From Acinetobacter sp. (GTDB lineage Bacteria > Pseudomonadota > Gammaproteobacteria > Pseudomonadales > Moraxellaceae): 17,838 nucleotides of DNA. The stretch lies in assembly GCA_030152275.1 (NCBI GenBank), contig JASLHF010000082.1:1-17838 (forward strand). Reading direction: 5' to 3'. The notes under the pieces are model-generated. The model was given only the letters and a program-made list of their open reading frames with translations. It searched no databases and was not told the DNA's origin. Position numbers and translations under genes: made by a program. Positions within the stretch are counted from its first letter, which is position 1. Each line of letters starts with the position of its first letter. Positions 6,411 through 14,637 of this stretch are shown piece by piece.

Positions 6411-7217
6411 TCACTCAGCATCCAGCATCAAGTCAGCGCTCATGCCTACCGTATTGAAGCCGGCATCAACATACATGATTTCACCGGTAATGCCATTCGC
6501 CCAAGGTGAGCACAAGAACAGCGCAGCGTTACCCACATCTTCAATGGTCACATTGCGTTTTAGCGGTGCAACTTTTTCATTCAAGTCCAGCATTTTACGG
6601 AAAGACTTAATGCCTGAAGCCGCCAATGTGCGGATTGGGCCGGCAGAAATAGCGTTTACACGGATGCCTTCGGCGCCCAAGCTCGACGCTAAGTAACGCA
6701 CGCCTGCTTCCAGCGATGCTTTGGCCATACCCATCACGTTGTAGTTCGGCATTACACGCTCTGAACCTTGATAAGTCAGCGTTAATAAACAGCCTTGACG
6801 CGCCGCCAATAAAGGTTTCGCCGCGCGCGCCATCGCGATAAAGCTGTATGCGCTGATATCATGCGCAACATTAAAGCCTTCACGGTCAGTCACGTCAGTA
6901 AAATCGCCATCGAGTGTATGCGCCGGCGCAAAACCGATCGAATGCACAACGCCATCTAAACCATCCCAATGTTTTGCCAATTCAGCAAATGCGCCGTCAA
7001 TTTCTGCATCTACCGCAACATCACATGGAAAAACTAAAGTTGAACCGAACTGTGCAGCAAAGTCATCTACACGTTTTTTTAGTTTTTCATTCGGATAGGT
7101 GAAAGCCAATTCAGCGCCTTCACGGTGCAGCGCCTGCGCGATACCGAATGCGATTGATAATTTGCTGGCAATGCCGGCAATTAAAAAGCGTTTACCCGCT
7201 AAAAGTCCTTGCGCCAT
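6411..7217 (-). CDS. fabI: Enoyl-[acyl-carrier-protein] reductase (NADH) FabI
   Basis: This 268-residue short-chain dehydrogenase fold catalyses the last step of each fatty-acid elongation round, reducing trans-2-enoyl-ACP with NADH in the cytoplasm. Visible: N-terminal nucleotide-binding GIASKLSIAFGIA (15-27, FabI form of the glycine motif); HSIGFAP (92-98); Y149; the catalytic pair Y159 and K166 in YNVMGMAK; and SAGPIRTLAASGIKSF (191-206), the mobile substrate/inhibitor loop. G95, equivalent to E. coli G93 where substitutions give triclosan tolerance, is the wild-type glycine. AGGTGA lies 8 bases before the ATG. It is transcribed alone and converges with secB. It differs from FabV/FabL/FabK by length and by the Y-x6-K spacing. 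Confidence 0.97.
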   Translation of the reverse strand: MAQGLLAGKRFLIAGIASKLSIAFGIAQALHREGAELAFTYPNEKLKKRVDDFAAQFGSTLVFPCDVAVDAEIDGAFAELAKHWDGLDGVVHSIGFAPAHTLDGDFTDVTDREGFNVAHDISAYSFIAMARAAKPLLAARQGCLLTLTYQGSERVMPNYNVMGMAKASLEAGVRYLASSLGAEGIRVNAISAGPIRTLAASGIKSFRKMLDLNEKVAPLKRNVTIEDVGNAALFLCSPWANGITGEIMYVDAGFNTVGMSADLMLDAE

Positions 7218-7236
7218 GTGATTCTCACCTGAAAAA

Positions 7237-7287
7237 ATTTTAACAGCATAATGCCAAGTCTAAAGCAATTTAGAAATTGCATAATGC
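7237..7287 (-). promoter_or_regulatory. fabI promoter region with paired GCATAATGC repeats
   Basis: On the minus strand, TGTTAAAAT (7237-7245) is an extended -10, and TTTAGA (7259-7264) 16 bases upstream is a weak -35. The leader would be only about 13 nt, so the start site is uncertain. The pseudo-palindrome GCATAATGC occurs twice, at 7246-7254 (inside the spacer) and 7279-7287, 33 bp apart. Between them lies a perfect inverted repeat GCAATTT-AG-AAATTGC (7265-7280). The layout suggests a repressor operator. Confidence 0.4.
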
Positions 7288-7374
7288 GCCTTTTTTTAAA
7301 TCATTGCCAAAAAGCAAATCTACGCACCTGCCCAAAATCAGCTGAGCTTTGACTTCACAGCATTAAAGGAATGC

Positions 7375-8205
7375 TTAGAAATCTGCCGGCAAATGCAGCG
7401 CCTGCAGCGAATTGCGCCACAGCTGGCGTGCCAGTTCCGCTTCATCTGCACCCAGACTTTGCGCCAGCCCCTGCAGCACATAAGGTAAATTGACCGGCGT
7501 GTTGCGGGTGCGTTCAGATGAATCAAGCTGGCAGCACAGCGGCGTCATATCTGGACAATCCGTTTCTAACACCACATGCGCCGCTCCCACTGCCTGTACA
7601 GCAGCATGCAGTTTTTTGGCGTTGGGGTTGGTAATTTGGCCAGTCACGCCAATTTTAAAGCCCAATTTAACAAAGGCTTTGGCTTCTTCGGCGCCGCCGC
7701 TAAACGCATGCGCAATGCCGCCAAATTCGAATTTCTGCTGCTTCAGCATCTGCAGCACTTCTGCATGCGACTTGCGAATATGCAGCAAAATCGGTTTTTG
7801 ATGCTGACGCGCCATATCCATTTGGACATTAAAAAACTGCTGCTGCTTAGCAAAAACATCTGGCTGCTTATGCGCTTTTAAAAAACTATCCAGTCCGATT
7901 TCACCAATCGCTGCACAGGATTCATGAACCAGCAGACGTTCTAAATCCAGCAAATGATCTATTGCATGCTGTTCGATATAAAAAGGATGCAGGCCAGGCG
8001 CCAACAAACTTTTCGGCGCATGATCCAACGCATTCAGCCAATGATGCGTCTGAACCAGATCTGCAAAACGCGTCTGCAGAAATCCTATCAGCACCAGCGC
8101 CTGCACACCCGCCTGTTTGGCCTGCTGTGCCAGCTGGGTGCGGTCAGCGTCAAAATCAGGCACATCAAAATGAGTATGCGTATCCAGCAGCGCCAGCGTT
8201 TGCAT
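7375..8205 (-). CDS. TatD-family metal-dependent hydrolase (YjjV-like)
   Basis: This 276-residue TIM-barrel protein of the TatD/YcfH/YjjV family is of normal length. Family members are divalent-metal phosphoesterases; several act as DNases. Metal ligands can be placed: H10 and H12 in DTHTHFD, E102 in GEIGLD, H142 in LLHIRK, H166 in AHAFSGG, and D216 in ETDCPDMTP. A family NTP motif is at 236-238. GFLQT near residue 42 and overall form look closer to YjjV than to TatD or YcfH, but that assignment is tentative. AGGA lies 8-9 bases before the ATG. It starts 30 bp after the lipoprotein gene at 8236-9183 and is probably cotranscribed with it. The only hairpin at its end (7359-7375) has no T-run, so where the transcript stops is unclear. 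Confidence 0.9.
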   Translation of the reverse strand: MQTLALLDTHTHFDVPDFDADRTQLAQQAKQAGVQALVLIGFLQTRFADLVQTHHWLNALDHAPKSLLAPGLHPFYIEQHAIDHLLDLERLLVHESCAAIGEIGLDSFLKAHKQPDVFAKQQQFFNVQMDMARQHQKPILLHIRKSHAEVLQMLKQQKFEFGGIAHAFSGGAEEAKAFVKLGFKIGVTGQITNPNAKKLHAAVQAVGAAHVVLETDCPDMTPLCCQLDSSERTRNTPVNLPYVLQGLAQSLGADEAELARQLWRNSLQALHLPADF

Positions 8206-8235
8206 GTTATCTATCCTTCATGCTTAACTGCCGCA

Positions 8236-9183
8236 TTAAGACTTAGTCTGTGCTTCTGAAGCTGGCTGCACAGGCGCAGGCGGGAAATATTCAGGCTTTA
8301 AAATACCTTTCAGCTCAGTGTATGGCAAAGTTAGGCGCGGCAATCCGACCACATAAGGGCCTATTTCATATTCGCCATACTGTAAAATTAAGCCGTCTTT
8401 ACCTAAATAGTAATTATCAGACAGCTTAAATTTCCAAATTTGCTCATAGTCCTGAATATTATCGGCCAGCTTGCTGTCGTTGACCCAAACTTTAAAGGCC
8501 TCATGCGCCTTTTTTTCCAACACAGTTTTCTGTTTCGGCTCCATAATATCTTCCAGCTTAACCAACTTTTTGGCTTGCAGATCGAAATTAAAATACTGCT
8601 GTGCAGATGAGCCGTGCGCGCCGCCCAAATAACTGCTGCTGTTCAATACAACTGTAGCTAAAGGCTTTTCGGAATTTAAAATTTTCGGCTTAATCATTAA
8701 ACTTATTTTTTGCGCTGAATTCAGCGCTTTTAATTCCGTGTCCAGCTTTTCAAAAGCCAGCGTATACGGCATGGCCTGTTTTTCCAGCTTCATTTTTGGC
8801 GTCTGCACCTGCGCCAGTTCTGACTGGGCCTGTGAGGCTGCATCGGCTTCAGAAGCCGCTGTTTGCGCTTTGTCTTTTTCCGGCTCTACCGACAAAATTT
8901 GGCTCAGCTGTTTCAGCACCTGCTCATCAATAAACTGATCAATAAAGCTTTGGTTGCTGCTGAGCCGTTCAACAGTAATTTCAGGACAGCTATTGCCTTT
9001 ACAGTTTGGCATATTCAAATTTAGCGCTTCAGAGTCACCAATCAATTTCGTGCTCAGATCCTGTACCTTTGAGGCAGCCTGCTGCTCCGGCTCTTGCGGC
9101 TCTGCTTTTTGCGGCTGACATGCCGCTAGCGCAATAGATGAAGCCAAAACACTGAATATAAAAAATTTTTTATGATTTAACAT
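8236..9183 (-). CDS. DUF3298 (RsiV-like) lipoprotein, downstream copy
   Basis: This 315-residue lipoprotein has a lipobox LAAC at C22 after the hydrophobic segment 6-21, so it is predicted to be lipidated and periplasmic or outer-membrane bound. An Ala/Gln/Glu-rich, probably disordered stretch occupies 100-128. A cysteine pair C61-x4-C66 lies near the start of the mature domain. The C-terminal half carries DUF3298/RsiV-type signatures: SSYLGGAHGS (183-192), DLQAKKLVKLEDIMEP (201-216) and YGEYEIGPYVVGLP (269-282). In B. subtilis, RsiV with this domain binds lysozyme, and PdaC is a peptidoglycan deacetylase with a related N-terminal region. The molecular role of the Gram-negative proteins is not established. 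It follows a shorter relative at 9263-10078 and precedes the TatD-family gene. AGGT lies 8 bases before the ATG. Confidence 0.85.
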   Translation of the reverse strand: MLNHKKFFIFSVLASSIALAACQPQKAEPQEPEQQAASKVQDLSTKLIGDSEALNLNMPNCKGNSCPEITVERLSSNQSFIDQFIDEQVLKQLSQILSVEPEKDKAQTAASEADAASQAQSELAQVQTPKMKLEKQAMPYTLAFEKLDTELKALNSAQKISLMIKPKILNSEKPLATVVLNSSSYLGGAHGSSAQQYFNFDLQAKKLVKLEDIMEPKQKTVLEKKAHEAFKVWVNDSKLADNIQDYEQIWKFKLSDNYYLGKDGLILQYGEYEIGPYVVGLPRLTLPYTELKGILKPEYFPPAPVQPASEAQTKS

Positions 9184-9262
9184 TAGATTACCTGTAAGTT
9201 ACCCGTGATCATATCTCGACATTGACTAAAACAGAGCAAATCAAAGATTAGCTGCGCTAAAG

Positions 9263-10078
9263 TTAAAACATAAGCTGATATACATCCGCTTTCAAGACCC
9301 GCTGTGTTTGCTGCTGGGTAAAATAAATATCTAACTGCCGGCTGTCTTTGACAATTTCACTGGAACGGTAATGCAGGCCAACACCTTCTTCATCAAAAAA
9401 CCAGTCTGCTTGCCCCCAGTAAAGCTTTTTAGGCGCGGCATCGCGCACTTCAGCATCCTGTTCTTTCAGCCATTTTGCATAGGCCTGCTGTATTAGATCA
9501 TTCATTTCCGTTTGTTTTTTAGGATCAATAATATCCAGCAAGGTCAAACTTTTTTGCAGACGGCGGTCGGCAACAAAAAAGTAATGGCGGTCTTTCACCT
9601 GCACATTTTCCTGTGCAGTATCCACCCCAATCTGCAACAGCGCATATTGATTGCGCTGATAGGGAATACGCGTATACATGGCCAGTGAATACGGCTTATT
9701 GGAGTTAAGCTCATCTTGCCATGCATCTGATTTTTTTACATAAGTATTAATTGCTTGCTGCAGGCTCATGGCCTGCTTTTGACCAATCTGCTTCTGTATA
9801 ACCAGCGCTTGATTGCGTTCGATCCAGCTGTTCATCCATGCATCAGCCGTTTGAACGGTTTGAATATCCAAGTCGATGCAGTTTTTATTTTCACAAAACG
9901 GCAGCGCGATTTTTGCTGGCTGCTCTTTAATATTTAAATAAGGCAGCACATCAGCTTTTTCTGTTTCAAAGATAGAAGGCTTTTTTTCCGCTGGTTTTGC
10001 GCTGTCTTTTTTTGCCTCATCGCATCCGCACAGCAGTACGGCGATACTGAGCAATGAAACTGCGGTACCGCGCTTCAT
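9263..10078 (-). CDS. DUF3298-related lipoprotein, upstream copy
   Basis: A 271-residue lipoprotein when started at the ATG at 10078. Lipobox LCGC with C19, then a charged linker (AKKDSAKPAEKK). The longer reading from 10147 is rejected: its first 20 codons overlap the prfC terminator, lack a ribosome site and would put the signal sequence out of place. An ATG at 10087 (three codons longer) is also possible, though only the 10078 start has a GAAG upstream. The protein resembles its neighbour at 8236-9183: a C62-x4-C67 pair in the same relative place (C61/C66 there), and TLLDIIDPKKQTEMNDLIQQAYAKW against the neighbour's LEDIMEPKQKTVLEKKAHEAF. It lacks the GGAHG loop and the YGEYEIGPY block is eroded (LHYRSSEI). 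So it looks like a diverged duplicate; function unknown. Confidence 0.75.
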   Translation of the reverse strand: MKRGTAVSLLSIAVLLCGCDEAKKDSAKPAEKKPSIFETEKADVLPYLNIKEQPAKIALPFCENKNCIDLDIQTVQTADAWMNSWIERNQALVIQKQIGQKQAMSLQQAINTYVKKSDAWQDELNSNKPYSLAMYTRIPYQRNQYALLQIGVDTAQENVQVKDRHYFFVADRRLQKSLTLLDIIDPKKQTEMNDLIQQAYAKWLKEQDAEVRDAAPKKLYWGQADWFFDEEGVGLHYRSSEIVKDSRQLDIYFTQQQTQRVLKADVYQLMF

Positions 10079-10129
10079 GATCTTCATAGCATTTTGATTG
10101 CAAAAATAAAAGTTCAATAAATTTACCAC

Positions 10130-10165
10130 AAAATAAAACAGCTTCATGTGAAGCTGTTTTATTTT
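10130..10165 (-). terminator. Terminator of prfC
   Basis: Perfect inverted repeat with 17-bp arms (10130-10146 and 10149-10165), core CAGCTTCA/TGAAGCTG, with A- and T-rich outer ends on both sides. It starts 18 bp after the prfC stop, and it marks the lipoprotein gene's true start as lying downstream of it. Confidence 0.85.
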
Positions 10166-10182
10166 TATGTATAAGCGCAGAC

Positions 10183-11775
10183 TTAATGTTCTCGTGTATT
10201 GCGGAACTGAATATCTGGATAACGCTCCTGCATCAGCTGCAAGTTGACACGGCTCGGCGCCAAATAGGTTAAATGGCCGCCACCGTCTACTGACAGCTGG
10301 TCGTGGGCTTTTTTCTTAAACTCATTGAATTTCTTTTCGTCATCACACGTTACCCAGCGCACGGTATTAATGCTGACCGGTTCGTAAATACAGTCAACTT
10401 TATATTCTTCTTTCAGACGGTAAGCCACTACTTCAAACTGCAGCACGCCGACCGCGCCCACGATCAAATCATTGCTGTTTTGCGGCATAAAGACCTGTGT
10501 TGCACCTTCTTCAGACAGTTCTTTCAAACCTTTTTGCAGCTGCTTAGACTTCAGCGGATCTTTCAGGCGCACCCGGCGGAACATTTCCGGCGCAAAGTGC
10601 GGAATGCCGGTAAAATGTAAATCTTCGCCTGAAGTAAAAGTATCACCGATTTGAATGGTGCCGTGGTTATGCAGGCCAATGATGTCACCCGGCCATGCTT
10701 CTTCCAAATGCTGGCGGTCACCGGCTAAGAAAGTCAGCGCATCACTGATGCGGATATCTTTGCCAATGCGCACATGCTTCATTTTGAGGCCTTTTTCATA
10801 TTTGCCTGAGCAGATACGCATAAATGCAATACGGTCACGATGTTTAGGATCCATATTGGCTTGAATTTTAAATACAAAGCCAGTGAATCCTTCTTCAGTC
10901 GCCTCAACTGTGCGAACTACTGTCGGATGCGCTTTAGGTTCTGGCGCATAATTAGAAAATGCATCCAGCACATGGTCAACACCAAAGTTGCCTAAAGCCG
11001 TACCAAATAGTACCGGTGTTTGACGGCCAGCCAAGAATTCTTCACGGTCCAATGGCTCATTGGCCATTTGCACCAATTCCAGCGATTCTTCAAATGCAGC
11101 CCAGGCCAAATCGCCGACTTTTTCGCGCAAGTCCGGATAGTCATAGCCGTCGCGTACTTCGATGTCCGTAATGGTTGAACCAAAACCGGCTTTATAAACG
11201 TAGAATTTTTCTTCAATTAAATTGAATACGCCCGCAAAATCACGGCCTGTACCCAAGGGCCAAGTTAATGGCACACATTTAATTTTCAGGACATTTTCGA
11301 TTTCATCCAGCAGCTCTAAAGGCTCACGGATTTCACGGTCCATTTTGTTGACGAAAGAAATAATAGGCGTGTCGCGCATGCGGCACACATCCATCAATTT
11401 AATGGTACGGTCTTCGACACCTTTCGCACCGTCAATTACCATCAGCGCAGAATCAACTGCTGTCAGCGTACGGTAGGTATCTTCCGAGAAGTCTTCATGC
11501 CCCGGAGTATCAAGCAGGTTAATCATTTTGTCTTTAAACGGGAACTGCATAACCGATGTGGTAATCGAAATGCCGCGCTCTTTTTCCATTTCCATCCAGT
11601 CAGATGTCGCCGCGCGGTTTGACTTGCGGCTTTTCACCATGCCGGCCACCTGAATCGCCTGCCCCCACAGCAGCAGCTTTTCGGTCATGGTAGTTTTACC
11701 GGCATCGGGGTGGGAAATAATAGCGAAAGTGCGTCGCTGAGCGACCTGCGCCGCCAATTCTTGTTTAAAGCTCAT
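10183..11775 (-). CDS. prfC: Peptide chain release factor 3 (RF3)
   Basis: This 530-residue translational GTPase (E. coli RF3 is 529) recycles RF1/RF2 from the ribosome after peptide release and helps quality control. Motifs: P-loop SHPDAGKTT (21-29), switch I region ending RGISITTSVM (67-76), DTPGHEDF (89-96), NKMD (143-146), RF3-typical GVEDRT, GNFGVDH and IQANMDPKHRDR segments, and the C-terminal RNTREH. Full-length identity to E. coli RF3 is obvious. The start is ATG 11775: AGGTG sits at the correct spacing. A GTG at 11784 that would add three residues overlaps that ribosome site. It is transcribed alone, with its own promoter (11842-11850) and terminator (10130-10165). Confidence 0.97.
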   Translation of the reverse strand: MSFKQELAAQVAQRRTFAIISHPDAGKTTMTEKLLLWGQAIQVAGMVKSRKSNRAATSDWMEMEKERGISITTSVMQFPFKDKMINLLDTPGHEDFSEDTYRTLTAVDSALMVIDGAKGVEDRTIKLMDVCRMRDTPIISFVNKMDREIREPLELLDEIENVLKIKCVPLTWPLGTGRDFAGVFNLIEEKFYVYKAGFGSTITDIEVRDGYDYPDLREKVGDLAWAAFEESLELVQMANEPLDREEFLAGRQTPVLFGTALGNFGVDHVLDAFSNYAPEPKAHPTVVRTVEATEEGFTGFVFKIQANMDPKHRDRIAFMRICSGKYEKGLKMKHVRIGKDIRISDALTFLAGDRQHLEEAWPGDIIGLHNHGTIQIGDTFTSGEDLHFTGIPHFAPEMFRRVRLKDPLKSKQLQKGLKELSEEGATQVFMPQNSNDLIVGAVGVLQFEVVAYRLKEEYKVDCIYEPVSINTVRWVTCDDEKKFNEFKKKAHDQLSVDGGGHLTYLAPSRVNLQLMQERYPDIQFRNTREH

Positions 11776-11784
11776 GAAAGACAC

Positions 11785-12226
11785 CTGCTGCAGGATCCGC
11801 AGCGTAAAAGACCAAATCTGATCAATTTAAAAATTGGCGATATTGTAGCAGAATTAGAATAATTTTTAGTAAAACACTTTTAGTGCGAAATTATCAAACG
11901 CCTCTCACTCGCTCTTTGATAAATCATCATATAGAAGAGGCATACTGCCTAAAGTTTGAGACCTTGCTATGAAGGTTTAAAGTATTCATTCTGCAGCACT
12001 CAGCGGTTTCTATGCATTGAACATTCCCTTTTAAATTTGAGGGAAATTTATAAATATTTTCTGAACTTTAAAATAATCAGATATCGATACTTTCAACCAT
12101 ACATTTTTCAAACAGCGCCGAAATTAAAATTCGATCAATTTTATAATCAGATCATTCTAAAGAATCAATCCAGCTTAGCCCTTAGCGGTGTAAAAAGCTC
12201 AATAAATTTTTATTTTAAAAATCCTA
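11785..12226. other. 442-bp AT-rich intergenic stretch upstream of prfC
   Basis: The stretch runs between the prfC start and the stop of the GGDEF-EAL gene. It holds the prfC promoter, an 8-bp inverted repeat TTATCAAA...TTTGATAA (11891-11898 and 11915-11922, 16 bases apart), and a hairpin TTCCCT/AGGGAA (12024-12029 and 12040-12045). It also has a small AGGCA-TAC-TGCCT palindrome near 11937-11949. I see no credible gene: the ORFs there are short, lack ribosome sites or overlap the GGDEF-EAL gene. I see no clear terminator for the GGDEF-EAL gene. No tRNA is visible. Confidence 0.6.
11842..11850 (-). promoter_or_regulatory. Extended -10 promoter element of prfC
   Basis: Minus-strand TGCTACAAT (TGC plus TACAAT) about 67 bp upstream of the prfC ATG, giving a leader of about 60 nt. 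The -35 is poor. Confidence 0.45.
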
Positions 12227-14293
12227 TTAAACCGGGACAACTACGGCCTGTTCTAAACGCTCGACATCCATTGGCAGCCCCAGCAAGTAACCCTGCAGCT
12301 GCTGGCAGCCGAGACGGGTTAATATTTCTGCCTGCAGAGGCGTTTCAATTCCCTCCGCTGTCACCACTAAACCCAGCTTGATGGCCAAATGAATAATGCT
12401 TTCCAAAATCATTTCTTCTTTTGAATCAGGCGTTAAATCATAAATGAATTCCTTATCGATCTTCAGCTCATGGACCGGCAGATTTTTTAAATATAAGAAA
12501 CTTGAATGCCCAGTGCCGAAATCATCAATCGCCAGCTTAATGCCCATTTGGCGCAGACGCTCCAAAGTGCGGATGCTGCTGTCAATATGATGCATGGCTG
12601 TCGATTCAGTAATTTCAATCATTAAATGACTGGGATCAACAGCATAGCGCTTAAACAAATCTTCCAGCGTGGAAAATAGGTGCTTATGCTCAAATTGTAG
12701 TGCGGATAAGTTGACCGAAATCGGCAAAAATTGTGGATAACTGCGTTCCCATTGTTTGATTTGCTTGCACGCTTCTTCCAGCGCCCAATACCCCATACGA
12801 ATGATCAATCCGGTTTTTTCCGCTCCGGGAATAAACATATTCGGCGTCAGCATGCCCAAGGTCGGATGTTTCCAGCGGATCAGCGCCTCGACCCCGCACA
12901 CCGCGCGGCTGCAAGCGGTGAATTTTGGCTGATAAAATAAAATGAATTGCTGATCTTCAACTGCTTTGTACATGTCATTAATCAACTTGCTCTGGCTTTT
13001 TGCCTCACTGTGATCTGAACTGTAGCAAAACACTGAATAGGTATTGCGTCCCTGATATTTAGAGGTCAGCATGGCGGCGTCTGCATTAATCAGCAAATCC
13101 TGCAGATTATTGCCATGCTCTGGATACATAGCGATGCCGATACTGCCTGAAATATTAATTTCCTTGCCGGCAATTTGAAAGCTGTCCTGAATCATTTCCA
13201 ATATTTTTTCGGAAATTTGAGATGCCCGTTCAGCATCTGCACTTTCCAGCACCATGAGAAACTCATCACCGCCAATACGCAGCAATTTAGATCGGCTATC
13301 CAGCAAACTATGCAAGCGGTTTGCAAGCTGAATCAGCAGCTGATCGCCGACATGATGCCCAAAAACATCATTCACTGCTTTAAAGCGGTCTAAATCGATA
13401 TATAAAAATGCAATTTGATCTTTTTTATAGCGCTGTTCGGTAAATAGAAAATGCGCATATTCCGCCAAGAATAGCCGATTCGGCAGTTTGGTTAAATTGT
13501 CCTGCACAGATAGATTCGCCAGTTCTCTGTTGGCTTTTTTTAACTGGCGGCTTCGCTCTTCCAGGCGGCGCTCCAGCATCGCGACACAGAATGCCCCCGC
13601 CAGCACCAGACAGGTAACGAACAAAATCGTCAACATTTCCAGTTCCTGACCGGCCGCATGCGCCAATACCGCCTCCTGATGTGAAATTGGCACAAAGTTC
13701 ATGGCTGCCATGCCGGTATAGTGCATGATGATAATGGTCAACGTTAGGGTCAGTGACACCATCACCTTAATCAGTTCCTGATAGCGGTGCGAATGCTTAT
13801 TGCGGAACGCCAGCAGGAACGTCAGACCGGAACCGCCAATAGCGATCAATACAGAACATAGGGTAACTAAAGGCTCATATTGGACTTTATAGCCGTCAAT
13901 ATGCATGGCCAGCATGCCGACATAGTGCATACTGGAAATGCCGGCGCCCATCAGCACAGCACTCAAGGCCAAACGAGGCAGAGGCATGGTAAAGCGCGTA
14001 GTCAGCCAAACAGCAAAAGTCGAAGCTAAAAAAGCAATAATGTAGGATGTAAATGTCAGTGGTGCGTCAAAATAATGCGTCCCAGGAAAATGGCTAGCCA
14101 TCATGCCGACAAAATGCATACACCAAATAGCGGCGCCAAGTAAGATACCGCTCAATACAATAATTAAATTTTCATTTTTAGGACGGGAACTGCGAAAAAG
14201 AACTTGTTCAATAGAAATAGCAAAATAACATGCAATAAATGCAAAAATAGCCGACACCCAGACTAGGCTGTAATCATAATAAATATGCGTCAT
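12227..14293 (-). CDS. MHYT-GGDEF-EAL cyclic-di-GMP turnover protein
   Basis: This 688-residue integral membrane signalling protein has an N-terminal MHYT sensor with at least six hydrophobic helices (about 1-240). It carries three motifs, MHFVGM (59-64), MHYVGM (122-127) and MHYTGM (190-195), which in this family are proposed to bind copper and sense oxygen, CO or NO. A coiled linker (240-262) leads to GGDEF (about 263-420), with the cyclase motif GGDEF intact (341-345), DLDRFKAVND and ADAAML. No RxxD inhibitory site precedes it (residues 333-335 are SRS). EAL (about 435-685) keeps all catalytic positions: E469 (EAL), N528, E560, D590, D591, K611 and E647, with the same spacing as P. aeruginosa RocR. 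A bifunctional or phosphodiesterase-dominant enzyme is likely; net direction cannot be read from the sequence. It is a single-gene unit. Confidence 0.94.
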   Translation of the reverse strand: MTHIYYDYSLVWVSAIFAFIACYFAISIEQVLFRSSRPKNENLIIVLSGILLGAAIWCMHFVGMMASHFPGTHYFDAPLTFTSYIIAFLASTFAVWLTTRFTMPLPRLALSAVLMGAGISSMHYVGMLAMHIDGYKVQYEPLVTLCSVLIAIGGSGLTFLLAFRNKHSHRYQELIKVMVSLTLTLTIIIMHYTGMAAMNFVPISHQEAVLAHAAGQELEMLTILFVTCLVLAGAFCVAMLERRLEERSRQLKKANRELANLSVQDNLTKLPNRLFLAEYAHFLFTEQRYKKDQIAFLYIDLDRFKAVNDVFGHHVGDQLLIQLANRLHSLLDSRSKLLRIGGDEFLMVLESADAERASQISEKILEMIQDSFQIAGKEINISGSIGIAMYPEHGNNLQDLLINADAAMLTSKYQGRNTYSVFCYSSDHSEAKSQSKLINDMYKAVEDQQFILFYQPKFTACSRAVCGVEALIRWKHPTLGMLTPNMFIPGAEKTGLIIRMGYWALEEACKQIKQWERSYPQFLPISVNLSALQFEHKHLFSTLEDLFKRYAVDPSHLMIEITESTAMHHIDSSIRTLERLRQMGIKLAIDDFGTGHSSFLYLKNLPVHELKIDKEFIYDLTPDSKEEMILESIIHLAIKLGLVVTAEGIETPLQAEILTRLGCQQLQGYLLGLPMDVERLEQAVVVPV

Positions 14294-14376
14294 ACAAAAA
14301 TTTCCGCACAGTTTTTGGCTGTTATTCTATTCACATTGAAAGACCAATTTTTTTAAGCACAGCGGTTTAAAGAACA

Positions 14377-14404
14377 ATTATAAAGTGTATGGCAAAACAA
14401 ACAA
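14377..14404 (-). promoter_or_regulatory. Promoter of the GGDEF-EAL gene
   Basis: Minus-strand -35 TTGTTT (14399-14404), 16-base spacer, perfect -10 TATAAT (14377-14382). The leader is about 77 nt. This is the best sigma-70 match in the window. Confidence 0.55.
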
Positions 14405-14602
14405 TTAGCTTAGAATCTAACACTCTTATGCTCAGGTCAAGCTTTTCTTCCAAGTTTTAGCTATAGTCGTATATTTTTAAAGAAAAACTTAAAATTCAAT
14501 CACTAAAGTTTGTTTATAATTGAGATAAATTCACAAATTTTTATCCAATCGGTAAAATAACGCACACAATATGCATATATTTTATGTACATCGCGTATAG
14601 GC

Positions 14603-14637
14603 AAAAAAACCGGAGGGATGCTTTCCCACCGGTTTTT
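14603..14637 (-). terminator. Terminator of prc
   Basis: On the minus strand, AAAAACCGG, a one-base bulge, GGG, loop AAAGCAT, CCC, a bulge, CCGGTTTTT, then more T residues. It lies about 30 bp after the prc stop codon. Confidence 0.85.

Noticed and set aside
7274..7301. Resemblance to a Xer/dif recombination site upstream of fabI.
   Set aside because: The outer right arm is similar, but the inner TTATG is replaced by T residues, so the inner dyad is missing; mostly AT-rich chance match.
7359..7375. AGCATT/AATGCT hairpin as the tatD-family gene terminator.
   Set aside because: No T-run on the minus strand; it overlaps the stop codon and is only six base pairs.
11776..11784. GTG at 11784 as the prfC start.
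   Set aside because: It overlaps the AGGTG ribosome site that serves the ATG at 11775.
11956..12381. A 141-codon plus-strand ORF starting at TTG.
   Set aside because: No ribosome site, runs antisense into the 3' end of the GGDEF-EAL gene, and no recognisable motif.
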